Source: Aurelia coerulea
Lineage: Eukaryota; Cnidaria; Scyphozoa; Semaeostomeae; Ulmaridae
DNA: 64,000 bases
Reading direction: 5' to 3'
Assembly: GCA_039566865.1 (NCBI GenBank)
Contig: CM076953.1
Location: forward strand, 4,836,001 to 4,900,000
How positions within the stretch are numbered: position 1 is the first letter of the stretch; each line of letters begins with the position of its first letter. The position numbers and the translations under genes are program-made. This document shows positions 1 to 11,459 of the stretch, piece by piece. The notes below the pieces were generated by a model, which did no database searches, had not been told where the DNA came from, and saw nothing but the letters and a program-made list of their open reading frames with translations.

Positions 1-68
1 CAAAGTCGAACTTCGATGTGAAAATGTTGTTTGCTAAAATCACTCATCTTTTTTTGATGCAAAAACGA

Positions 69-269
69 GGAAAATGCTGGTAAGGGTTTTGTATGGGAAC
101 CAGAATTCCACGTTCGATTCTGGTCCATGATTTCCTTGCCATTGGAATTCAAATTGAATACAATTGTCTATTTCATAAATAGAATTTATATTACAATGGC
201 AATTAAATCATGGACCAGGATCAAACGTGGAATTTTTCTTCCCATACAAACCCCTTCCAAGCATTTTCC
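69..269. repeat. Foldback element with ~65-bp inverted arms
   Basis: GGAAAATGCTGGTAAGGG at 69 is mirrored by the sequence ending at 269. A diverged single arm of the same family lies at about 51387-51450. Between 270 and 645 I see nothing recognisable. Confidence 0.7.
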
Positions 270-645
270 TAATTTCTGGGTACTTTACGTGACCCAGCCT
301 CTTTAAATATACTTGGATCATTTACAAAATAGATCAAAGAGAACGTTTTATCATAAGTTTGATATCAAGGTCTGGTAATGCTTCCAGTCTGAAGCGAAAT
401 GTTCCAGTTGTCTCAGGCATTCGGGTCAACAATCAAATATCAATCATTTTAACATGATTCAAGTCAAATAAAAGACATCAACTGAGAAACAGTTTATTTT
501 CGTCATCCTTGTTTCAAAATGTCTGATAATTTCAAACGGGGGACGTTTTTGGGACAAGATCGATGAGAAAACTTTATGATAGGTTTGTTATTAAACTCTG
601 GTGATTATCAAAAGAGTGGATTTTTAGAGCACCCATCATTCTCTT

Positions 646-1184
646 TAGACTCAGACATTTCGTCCCTTGTTTCCCTGCATTCTTTGATTTGCAGATATCA
701 CTTGCTCAGTAGGGACTCACTTCATTACTCTAATAAAGTGTAGCCACTTTAAGCCAATATGGTGTGGATCCATATTGACCAATTAAATTGCTATAATTTA
801 GTTTTCAACCAATAAGGAGGCGCTATTTAGACTGTTCTTGTTGTTGCGTACAAATACGGTTGATTCGGGAAAGAGTTCTCGTAGCTGCGATGGATTTATT
901 TTGTTTCTACAGTGGGAGATTACTGCTTGAAATGTATGTATTTTGCGATGAATAGGTTCGTAAAACATTATTCTTTGTACTACAAGTTTGCTTTTCAATG
1001 TTGAAGCACTTTAAATCAGACTTTGAAGCGATTTTGTTGAGTGTACGAGAATTCCCGCTAGTTTAGGCCATTATGACACAGGGGGGCCATTTTATAAGAG
1101 TAATGAAGTGAGTCCCTTATTGAGCAAGTGATATCTGCAAATCAAAGAACGCAGGGAAACAAGGGACGAAATGTCATAAGTCTA
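646..1184. mobile_element. Non-autonomous DNA transposon with ~90-bp terminal inverted repeats
   Basis: The left arm (about 646-735) and right arm (about 1095-1184) match as inverted repeats around AAGTGATATCTGCAAATCAA. The interior has no transposase frame. Confidence 0.75.
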
Positions 1185-1502
1185 CGTTCTCTTAGAAATA
1201 CAAAGAAACACAAAATCTGCACTAAAACCCAGTTCCACGATCAACCTTGTCACAAAGGATTTTTGCAAATATTTATTCTGTCATTCAAGAATCAATAACG
1301 AGAGTCACTTACTTATCTGCTTGGGTTATAGTCGTCCCGTCAAGTTTCATCATATTCTTGCAACAACAAATAGCATAAGGTCTGTAGTCGACAAATCTGG
1401 ACAATATTAAGGAAATACGAAGCTCAGAAAATCATAATTCTACAATCTAGGCCAAATGCTTGCGAGAAATCACAACATTGCACTACTTTGGCCTTTACGT
1501 GT

Positions 1503-1580
1503 CCCCCGCTCTTCCCGTTTCAATGTTGCTTGAATGAAACATCATTCGACCGCGGCAACATTGAATCAAGGGAAAGGGGG
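1503..1580. repeat. Imperfect hairpin
   Basis: CCCGTTTCAATGTTGCTTG pairs with a downstream inverted copy (CAACATTGAATCAAGGG) around a short loop. The rest of 1185-1800 holds nothing I can identify. Confidence 0.5.
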
Positions 1581-1808
1581 GATCGGAAGGTCCTAGACCT
1601 ATGTTTCCGTTCCGTCCCAGCACGTCTGGGATTCGTACATCATTAGTTCAGCAGAATTCAAACATAATACTACAAACTGTCTCATCATCTATAAGCATTG
1701 TATATTTCTTTGTGAAGGCCTGTTCAACGCTTTTCGTAACTATCATGTCTCTTTGCCCAAGCATAGACGTAGACGCAAATTGTGACAACAGCTTTGGTAT
1801 CAGCCATT

Positions 1809-1901
1809 ATGATTTTTCAACTTTCTGAGAGCAAGACGGTAGTGAAAGTTGCCAAGCAGTACACCAAGGACCTGACAACCAATAAGAGGCAGATTTGCGC
1901 G
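1809..1901 (+). other. Unassigned candidate coding exon
   Basis: A short frame begins ATG and encodes 31 residues rich in K, T and Q (it includes KTVVKVAKQYTKDLTTNKRQ). It ends at a strong donor (GCG|GTGAGT). It could be the first exon of a gene on the plus strand, opposite CEP97, or chance. I do not recognise the protein and found no clear next exon. Confidence 0.25.
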
Positions 1902-1965
1902 GTGAGTGGCTGAGCAGTTTATTCAGTTCCCATTATGTAATTGAAGTTAAGATTGGTCGTGTTCC

Positions 1966-2026
1966 TGACCAGATGCTTGACCAACCAACTCACTTCATCG
2001 TCCTTCGAAAGGGACGTTAAACAAGA
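1966..2026 (+). repeat. SINE-like fragment sharing a motif with 59915-59955
   Basis: CAACTCACTTC, then CGTCCTTCG and GGGACGTTAA, recur at 59920-59955. The shared core suggests copies of one short retroelement, but class and ends are not defined. Confidence 0.35.
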
Positions 2027-2136
2027 GGTGTGCATAGAGGCCTACATTAGCTGTAATATAGCTGTAAATCTTTCCAGCCTACTTAAAATAAAGTAAAGAA
2101 ACAAAAATGGTACTATAGACCAGAAGGAAGAGCAAC

Positions 2137-5100
2137 CTTGCCTTGGCAGCACGAAAAGGATACTTTCCTTGATCTCCTATTACAAATGGGTTGCCACTCA
2201 AAGAAAGTTCTTCCAATACGGGCAAATACGAAAGCAATTGAACCTAAAAAGACAAAAATTATGTTGAAAGCAAGAATAATCATTCAGCACTTCCATGTAC
2301 AAGCAATTGAAACTGCATCCATCTAAAACTTGTGCCTTGTAAGACATTTTAAATGATGCTAATTGAATTCTACACGATCATATTGACGAGCTCTGGGAGC
2401 AAGTCCTGTAATGGTGAGCCAGTTTTAATAGGGCACGCAACTTTCGTCAAATATACGTTAAAAGCCACTGTCACCAGGGTTTTTTTGCATGCACGCTGTA
2501 ATTTTAGACTGTCCGAAAATCAAATTTGGCCTACGTGGAAAATGAGGCTCCACACTGTAGTGGTTTAATTGATCAGAAATTTTGACTTTAGTTGATTTTT
2601 CTGTCAGTTCAACTACTGCAGTGTGGATGCATATTTTCCAGTTTGGCCGAATTTGATTTTTTATTAATATTTCTTATATTTACTTAGACTGATTATATGT
2701 TCGTAGGTATAGCTATTGATAGACTGATGGACGCTATAACTACGACTCATGGACTTACGCTTCCAGAAACGGACATGGCCTAAATGATCTGCTATTTTTT
2801 CTCAAAACCACCGACCCTAAAATGCCACAAAAAGTGGTTTTCCTGAAGTGCTACACTGCAAAACAAGTTATCAGTACTTAGATGAATGCTTCTTCAAGCT
2901 ATTAAAGCAAAAAACTCTTACCTATAAGTTCTATTTTGGTTATTTGGAGGCGCAAAAGACCTCGTAAATTCGCTCGTTACTTTGAGATTTTGATCGTTGC
3001 AACAGTTCAGTCGAACGCGTTGTTCGAACGCTTTTGTTTGCCTTTGGCGGGAAGTTTGAATTGAAGAAGAATCAGCAAATCCCATCAAGTTATTTCAAGT
3101 CTTGCATCCTGATTGGTCCAGGAACAAATTTGTTCCTGGCGAGAATTTTTTTGCCGTTTTGAGAAGAGTTAGTCCATAATGCCCATATTTAATCACATAA
3201 AATGATACATTACACATTACCTACTATACTTTCTAATTACCACACCGGGTGTTCCAAAATGATGTTTATCGTTTGATTGCTTACATGTCCATAACCAATG
3301 AACCGATTTTCAAAAACTTTGTTTAATTTCATTGCCTAAGGGATAAATTGTATTTTAAGATGTTGGTTGCGGTTTTACCACGTTGTTTTCGTGTCGAAAC
3401 GGATATCGATAAACCTACTCAAATTCAAGCCTTGGATGGCATGAAAAAGAAACGGCCTTCTTTCTCAGTCAACATTTTAGATGTGATGCGAAAGGCTGAA
3501 ATTATATGTCGTTCAAAGAATATATGTCGTTCAGAGAATATCTGTCGTTCAGAGAAAACGAATTCAGTTAAAACTGAGTTCAGAGAATTCGAATACGAGT
3601 TCAGCCTTTTGTATCACATGTAAAATGTTGACTGGAAAAATAGGCCGTTTCTTTCTCATGCCATCCAAGGCTTGAATTGGAGCAGGTTTATCGATCTTCC
3701 TTTCGACATGAAAACGCCGTGGTAAAACCACAACCAACATCTTAAAATTCAATTTATCCCTTAGGCAATCAAATAAAACAAATTTTGGAAAATCGGTTCA
3801 TTGGTTATGGACATGTAAGCAATCAAACAATAATACATCATTTTGGGACACTCGGTACTGCTTTACAAGACTACAGGTACGATAATTTGATCTTCAGACA
3901 GTTTGAAATTGCAGCGTGCTCACGAAGGACCCTGGGTGGTAATGGCTCTTTAAAAAGCAATTGGAACAATTACCTCTGTGAGATCCGAAAGTTTGTTGTC
4001 TGCCAGGATTAGCGTTGATAGGCTTGGAGGTAGAAAGCTTGGAACACTAAAAGAGTTAATGTAAAAATGTTGTAAACAATTTAAACTAAACTATCATCAA
4101 GAGTTAACAGAAAATAAAATATAAAAACACGACTGTTATATAAAAACATAATATATCTTGAATTGCAGTTTATAGCCTAGAGCTTACAAGACTAAACGTT
4201 TCAGGCCGAATTCTTCATCACTCATCACATCAAAAATCTTCAGATAAAAAACGTTTCGATATTGAAATCTTCTTCAGTCTTAAAAATACCATTGTTATTA
4301 AAACTATTACTAGCAAAAGCAGAATCTGCAGTTCAAATCAAGGGCGCCTACCTTGTAGGAAGTGTGTTTATTCCCGGTACTGTACGCGTAGTAATTGGTG
4401 TCCTATGACCCAGTCCTGTTAGTCTGTGCAGGGATTTTCAAATTCTAACGTCTGTTAGAGTTGACCAATCAAAAATCGTATAACAATTGATATCGTGTTA
4501 CATAAACACCGGAATTTGAAACCACAAAGTTATTCATACGTCATCTTGACCTTGAGAGGATTGACACTGTGTACTGCTTGGTCACGGTACGGTTCTAGGA
4601 CACTCTCTGTACTGGGTCACAGGACACCAATTACTCTATAGTACTGGGAATAAACACACTTCCTACAAGGTAGGCGCCCTTGTTCAAATTTGCAGTCTGC
4701 TATCTGTTCATTCTGACAGATTGGATGTCTTGTTGTCATCGTGTGTTGTCGTGGACTTGCTACAATTCTCTCTCTGCTCTCATCGGCGCAAGTCATAAGA
4801 TATTTTCCTTCTTCCTGCTCTGCGTTTATTTTGTGCTGACAAGAGAGAGACTTGTAGCAAGTCCAGTGTTTGTTGTTATCCCCAACGAATTTGCCAGCAT
4901 CATCCAGCATTCAAAAAATACCATTCACTTGTTTTTCAGTAGGCCATTTTAGGATTTTGATTTCAACTTAACAAACAAATTTCATGATTCCAAAAACTTA
5001 GCAAAGGCCAACGAAATGATCTAAATTCATTTTTTCTTAGCTTTCATTAACTTTCAATTCTGAAAAATATCGATTAACACCCAGTGCAATAATTCAAAGC

Positions 5101-8100
5101 TTAACTGTGCAATAAATCATCACTTTTACAAGAACATTTAACTAAACTGATTTCCAAGAAATTACCCTTTTTTCTGATCTGACAGTTGGGATCCTGCGGG
5201 TTACAGCTTGATTTTCAACTGGAAGACATTAATGATTAGTGAATGAATTTACAGTTGCCATACAAATAAATTAGACGTACTCTTTCAATCCAGTTATGTT
5301 GTTGTCTTCAAGAAGCAGAACCTACGAAAGGATTGTTACGAAAACGATGTAAATACAATGTTATATCTACCGGGCTTTGAAAAAATGCATGGCGTTTGAA
5401 GGGCTACCATCCCCTGAATATCGAATCAAAATATTTATCATTATCTTGTTGACTAGCCAACGTATTGAATTAATTTTTGGAATTTTCCTCGCTGAAATCG
5501 GCAATTTTCTTCCGAAAATGAGGGATTGTCCTGAGAAAGCCCCCTAGAAAATTACAGTATAAAACTGGTTGCTAATTTATTACCCCTAAACTCCAGAAAG
5601 AAAACTTCCAGTGTCTAATTACCTTTAAATGAACCATGAATGACAAATCTCCAAACTCTGCAATACTGAAAAAAATAAGGAAAGAGTGGTTATAGCAGTG
5701 CAATCAAAAAAGATCAAATTGGTTGTATTCATTGTCTTTTGCTCCACACCCCATGGTATCGTCCTGTAGTATTAAAATCAGAAAACACTCAAGTAGCATA
5801 GGATGTTTCCATCAGAAGACCCAAAGGTAGAGTAATAGCAAAAAAGGCCAACCTGTTACTTGACAGATCCAAATGACGTAGCATAGTATTTCCTTTCAGA
5901 TTTCTGATAGCCTTGGGGAAGAGTAATAATGCAATGAGATGAATAAATGAATCAGAAAGAAATTAGTTACAGAGTGATTCAAAAACATTGGTGCGTTTCT
6001 TGGGTAACATATTGGAACAAAGCCTTGTGCATTTGTAGCTTGGCTGAATAGATGCTAAAGAACATTAGTTTCAAAGTACAATTGAAAGTTGTGGAGAATA
6101 GAAGAATGTATATATTCTGTTTCATGTAAATCTCTCAAGGTCAGCGTGGTTCTCGTATTATGATATGATATGATAACTAACACAAATCCATACAAGATGG
6201 TTTTTCACCGTGCGATAGGAGAAGAAAATAAAAATTTTGAATAAATAAATATGTGAAAAAATTTAGAATTATAAGTTACTTTTAGGGTCCATTGAGTCAC
6301 TTTTGATAATAAATAAGGTAGAATATATATAAACAAAGATTAGAACCTAGTTTTTACAAAATTATTTACTCCTCTTTTAAAATTTAATTTAGTTTATAAA
6401 GATATTCACCTTAATATTATTTCCAGCAAGACAGAGCCATTCTAGATGTGTAAGATTGGAAAGACCTATGAAAGAAACAGCAGTTTTTCAAGTAATTTGT
6501 TTCGGAAAGGCATGACATTTTTTGCTCAACAAATCATTGAAAAGTAGCTTGACATACCCTCCAATAATAAGCAAATGACAGCTACAACTGTACTTAAGAT
6601 ATTTTACTTTAAAAAATGTAAAATAAAGAATTCAATATTCAGAGTTATGATCTGATTTTTGTTCTTGTTTGATCTTGCCTATTGGCACTCTTGTCACGCA
6701 TCTTTTTTGAATTTGATGGCAGCTATTTGATCAAACTGCAGCTGGCTCATATTGTTCAAAAACCAAGTTCAAGTTTCATTTTAAAATTCCAACATACAAA
6801 TTCTATCAAACAACAACTACTTACATCTTAACAACAACAAAATAACATAATATACTGTAGTCTCAATAGATAAACTAACCAAGGAGATAGCACCCCCTAA
6901 GCCTGCACAAATGGCCCAAAAATTTCTGCACCTGGTAATAATTCTAAATGAAACTATTCTAGAATCAAGTAATTTTTGAATAAAAGTAGGGACCAGATGA
7001 CCTTGTGTCCTTTCCTGCTTTGGATGGCACAGTAACGAGTAATCTTTTTTACTGTTTTAATTGTATTGATGATGATAAAAAAAGTTTGAATATCTTAACA
7101 CAAAAGCAAGAACTTTTGACAATTACCTTCAATATTAGTTATATCATTGTCCTTCAGGTTTAGAACTCTCAATCTTGACAAATTTGCCACTTGGTGCAAG
7201 CTGTCTAGATGATTCTGTACAACAGATAGCTGCAGGGGAGGTAAAGATAAGGTCAGTTACTTTTGGTTAGAACCAAGAGTATGTTTATTTGGTGCATTGT
7301 GTCAATGAAAAAGCTACTATTAACTATAAACAATTACCCTGCAAACTGGAAAGAGAGAAGACTAAGCAGAAAACTAAGCCAAGAGAGACAAGGTCAAAAC
7401 GATAGATTAGTATCATGCTTCAGTCTATCAATAACTAAATCATTAGTTTATGGAGGTCTACAATATGGAGTTATAAGCAGAAATTTGTTGCCTTTTAGCT
7501 TATGATTTACAAATTTGATAACATAACAGCCCCAAAACTAATCAGGTCATACTGTAAATGACCCTGTAATTCTTCAGATGATCTAAAAAGATATATCAAA
7601 GTCTACAGCAATGGATAATAGAAGCTATTAAATCTAAAGAAAAATATGTATCATAACCAAATGATACCATATGCTATCAATTTCTAAATAGGAAATGCAC
7701 AACTTCTATTTTCACCTGATAGTATCTTAGGATATTTTGGGGGGGGGGGGGAGCTCTCTCCTCGATTAGTTTACCTATTGAGAGAGCTCCTCCTCTAAGT
7801 AATTCCCTACATAAAATTTATTTATTTAGCCCCTCTTTGTATTTGTATATAACGTTTCATCTCGGCTAGCACAAGGTGTGATGAAATTTTCTGTAACAAT
7901 TTTCTTTGTAGTTTAGTTATTTGTATGTATAGTTAGGTTATAAATTGTATCTAGAGGGGAATTTAAAATATAAAACTGAACTGAACTGAACCACTAACCA
8001 TTTCAACACGAGGATTCTACAGTAAGCTTGCACATCAGACATAACACAGTATGATCATATATTGGGTTCACTGACTGGGCATATGGAACAGTTGACTTGT

Positions 8101-10851
8101 AATCAATCTCACCTTTTCAAGAGATGAAAGGGCAACCAAACAATCTAGGTCAGAGATTTTATTATCATCTAAGATGACTGTTGTTGACTGCAGGAAGTCT
8201 TCTGAAACATCAAGTTTTGACAAGCCTCTACCTGGTAATAAAAAATATCAAATCTTTAAGTGCTAGCTAGTAGTTTGCATATCAATCAAAGAACTTTGGA
8301 TGAAGTCTCTGCTCATTTTAAGTGAAATTTCCAACAAGAGGGTTAATGAAATATGTACCTACAACACTTGAAGTATCAAGAACTTTTGATTACACTCATT
8401 TTTGATTACAAAGTACTTTTAATGAAATATGTACCTACAACACTTGAAGTATCAAGAACTTTTAGACAGATTACACTCATTTTTTTTATCAAATTGGCAA
8501 ACTGCTTATATGTTAAAACAATCATTTTCTAGAAACGGTAGGCTGCAATCAAGTTTAGAGGATGATGTTGCACAGAGGCTAAAGCTAAGAAACCCCCCTC
8601 CTACACAGCTACAGATGCAAACGTCGCAGGTGAAGTTGAGAGGAAAGGTGCAGAATTACAGCATAGTCACACGATTACAGCAAACAATGGCGCATTGACT
8701 GGGGGAAGGCACGTGGTCACACTGAACCAAAAGATCTCCATGCATATGATTCTTTATCTTCGTGACTGCTTGCCTCAAATTAGAAGCCCGCGAATAGAAA
8801 CATTCTGCAGGGTTCCACATAAGCAATTTTGCGTTATCGTAAATCTCACATGACATCTATTTTGAGACAGATGCACCAATAGTTTCATGGACGAACTAAG
8901 CAAACTGGGGGTAATGACTTTTGATTTTTTGCGTATCATCCTCGTTTGACATAAAGATCAAAATATTGCTTTCAAACGATTCTTGTCCTTATACAAGGCG
9001 CTTGATTTTCTATTGAAGGCAACTTTAGCAGCAACACTCATCTCTCTGACTGTAGCAGCATCAATGATCATTTGGGCTTATGGAGAAATCAATATTCAGT
9101 TTTCTTATGCTTGCTTAGCTCAGGTCGTACTTTGTAATCATCCAAAAGGATCTTATGTTTTTATAAGAAACCGCTTATAAGAAACGGTAGGCTCAATTTT
9201 TCGAAAGCTAAGAAACAACCCTAGCTGAATTGAAAAAGCTAAGAAAATTTTGTAATTTACAGTTTTAATTTTCCTATCGCACACACAAATGTTTTGACAC
9301 TGTACAGTTATAGCAACTGTTTGGACATTATTTTGAGTGTGAAATATGTTATTTACTCGCTTTGAGATCTTACTAAGTAATTTGGGAACCCTTTAGACAA
9401 AACAAAATTAACTCTACACTTCCGGCATTAAAGATATAAGAAACACGTAAGAAACTTTTGGTAGCAAAATGGCCTAAAAATTTAAGAAACTGCCTACCAG
9501 CCCTGGACCTTAGTTTCTTATAAAAAAAGAGTGTACTGAAGTCAAGAAATAATAGGTGATTACACTAAAGATGACGGAGAGGAACTTTTCACCAAAGATG
9601 CACTGCGTTCTTTAATTGAATTCCAATAGAATTGTTAAAGATTCGTAATTTGAATGTAATGCATCTTGGTAAAAAGTTCCATGCCACTATCTTTAGCGTA
9701 ACTGTCTAATGGGGGAAACATAGATCTTTGTACTGTTGTTTAAAGAATGGAATGAACAATTTTAAATCTTACTGAAACACTTAATAAATCATTCTCAGCT
9801 GTGTAAGATTTAATTTCCATTTTTGAGGAACCTCATGAAAAGAATTTTGGGATTTAGCTCCACATCATATCGACTCAAAGGTTTTATTTCAAAGAAATAA
9901 CACAATTTGTAAGAAGGTTTATTGTGTTACTTCAATTTCCATTGCATGGATGGATAATGAGGAAGGCGCCCTGGTTGGGTTTGGGTTGAGGGGGTACATG
10001 ACTTTTGGATGGATGGGGGTCTGCCACCCCGTTTTCAAAAAGCTAGTACCCTCTTCTATCTAATTACCAAAAGTTGCGTTGGTACCCACTTTTATGATGA
10101 ATTTTGGTGGAAAACCTCCCATTTTTAACCATTTTTGCAAATTTTAGCGAAACCAGGGGGACGACTGCACTTTAGCAGATCAGCTTTATGTCATATCGCT
10201 CAACAAGGGCAGATTTTGTAACAATAGAATCTTTGGTTTGTTTACATATGACGCCATCTTGGTTGACTAGCCAATCAGAGAGCTCTATTTCTATGGCATC
10301 ATCTGATGATAATGGCGGAAGGAAGGGTTTGTTGTGGAGAAAACCACACCCTCGTTTTTTCCTCGCGACGAAAATATACTTTCGCAAAAACTCAAACTTT
10401 TTGCACACGTATACAGTAGAACGATAAATTTCACATACTTTTTTATTGGCACTAAGCTCTGCGCCTTCTGCTCTTAGCGCGATCGTTCACTCTCGACACC
10501 CCTTTTTGCACGTCTTCCACACCCCTTTGCGGTCATTATAACCCAGATTAACCCTTACCCCATATGACATGACACAGAACGTCCAGATAGTGAAAGATGG
10601 TCCGCTATAATAAAGTGCAGACTAGCTGAAACCAGTATTAGCCTACAATTTTACACCAAATTACCGTTTAATTTGGTTTTGAAGATTTGTTGACAAAAAG
10701 AGAGTTTGGCTGCCCTGCCAGCGTGTATGCAGATGCACTTTACTTTTGGATGAGAAGTATACTGGACGTGGCCTGGCTCACCCTGAAAAAGTTTACAGGA
10801 ATTCTCACCAGTAAGATTTGTCACTTTCTTTTTCTTGGACTTTGATGCCAT
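2137..10851 (-). CDS. CEP97: CEP97 homologue, N-terminal leucine-rich-repeat part (9 coding exons; 3' end beyond window)
   Basis: CEP97 is a centriolar protein that works with CP110 to restrain cilium formation (family knowledge). Nine minus-strand exons join in phase: 10809-10851, 8113-8231, 7127-7229, 6410-6465, 5853-5911, 5623-5665, 5281-5321, 3974-4046 and 2137-2243, giving about 214 residues. The protein starts MASKSKKKKVTNLTG and continues into SDS22-type leucine-rich repeats. Landmarks are LRVLNLKDNDITNIEG (exon 3), THLEWLCLAGNNIK (exon 4), MLRHLDLSSNS (exon 5) and SLSTLILADNKLSDL (exon 8). Their order and spacing match the CEP97 LRR domain, including the HLEWLxLAGNN signature. Exon 9 ends in the last LRR (LEELSLSGNPF). 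The donor after AAGGCAAG at 2137 is the least certain junction. The C-terminal half, including the IQ motif, must lie left of the window. Introns are full of repeats, and intron 1 (8232-10808) is the largest. The name rests on remembered similarity, not a search. Confidence 0.85.
2511..2662. repeat. Short foldback (MITE-like), arms ~55 bp
   Basis: CCACACTGTAGTGG and flanking sequence at 2511-2565 is mirrored at 2610-2662 (ACTGCAGTGTGG). No coding content. Confidence 0.6.
2685..3187 (+). mobile_element. 580-bp 9-bp-TSD family, copy A (truncated)
   Basis: Starts TAGACTGATTATATG, like the copies at 27608-28187 and 57357-57936, and is closely similar to them for about 500 bp before stopping near 3187. 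It lies in the CEP97 intron between exons 8 and 9. See the full-length copies. Confidence 0.8.
3245..3855. mobile_element. Tc1/mariner-like MITE, ~240-bp inverted arms
   Basis: Ends CCGGGTGTTCCAAAATGATG and its mirror, with TA on the right flank. A shorter relative is at 63085-63299. The loop has a GTCGTTCAGAGAATAT triplication around 3505-3555. Superfamily inferred from TA and the CCGGGTGTCCC end. Confidence 0.75.
4339..4682. mobile_element. MITE with CAAGGGCGCC ends and 7-8-bp target duplication
   Basis: The inverted ends (about 75 bp) are flanked by TTCAAAT at 4332-4338 and 4683-4689. If the last base is shared, the duplication is 8 bp (GTTCAAAT). This fits a hAT-like element (inference). 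It sits in a CEP97 intron. Confidence 0.75.
4740..4880. repeat. Imperfect hairpin
   Basis: GGACTTGCTACAA at about 4752 mirrors TTGTAGCAAGTCC at 4852, with CTCTCTC/GAGAGAG extensions. No coding content. Confidence 0.5.
7740..7990 (+). repeat. Non-LTR retroelement 3' tail with ACTGA repeats
   Basis: A G-run at 7740-7752 precedes an inverted GAGAGAGCTC motif, an A/T-rich stretch and the tail AAAACTGAACTGAACTGAAC. Similar CTGAACTGAAC tails lie at about 31785-31800, and the GAGAGAGTTCCTCCT part recurs at 30848. It is a truncated LINE/SINE end inside a CEP97 intron. Confidence 0.5.
8347..8483 (+). repeat. Local ~75-bp tandem duplication
   Basis: GAAATATGTACCTACAACAC and about 40 following bases occur at 8347 and again at 8422, inside CEP97 intron 1. 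Confidence 0.7.
9880..10420. other. CEP97 intron 1 segment without an identified gene
   Basis: Contains GT-rich, pyrimidine-rich sequence, and around 10284-10427 a short plus-strand frame starting MASSDDNGGRKGLL. That frame has no family I recognise and no splice support. I make no gene call. Confidence 0.3.
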
Positions 10852-11459
10852 GTCGTCTCTTCTTTCACTTAATTTCCTATTAATGTCCTCGCTTGCACCT
10901 CAGTTTGACCACTGAAAGGTTCGTCACTTTTTAACTTCGACATTTTCCCGCCTTCATGCAATACAAATGCTTCATGTAATGTTCCGTATCAAGACACGAA
11001 ATTTACCTGAGTAGATTCATAACATAGGTCCCTTTATATCTTTCACTGGCTGTTGTCGTTGCTATCTCTTCATTGCAATACCTTTGTCCTTGGAATATTT
11101 ACTCTTCAAAGAACGTTTAGCAATTCTAGCTAAACAAGATTCATAAATCATAATTTGTTTCATTTAATTTAGAAGCCAAATTAAAATGCATTCTCCAATC
11201 TACAGCCGAATTTATATAAATCCTATAAGAGTTTTTCATAAGAAACTCTTATGAGCGCTCAGCTCTCAGATCACTAAAAAAGCAAAACAAACTTGAGCAG
11301 CATAATTTGCATCTTTTTTCGTAATCTTCATATATAAAATGAGAGTTGAGAAACGTTGGAGAATCTTTCACGATATCGATTTACGAAACGGTAGCTTTCA
11401 CGTTCCTATTTAACGCCTGTCTCAGAACGTCTCAAAGATTTGAGAAAATTGAAAAATCG
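10852..11459. other. CEP97 upstream region
   Basis: Sequence upstream of the CEP97 start. Nothing specific is recognised apart from AAGAAACTC-type fragments near 11220-11280, related to the 29591-30231 element. Confidence 0.3.

Noticed and set aside
8656..8856. 66-codon minus-strand frame as an extra CEP97 exon
   Set aside because: Exons 1 and 2 already join directly in phase to the expected CEP97 sequence, and this frame has no LRR pattern.
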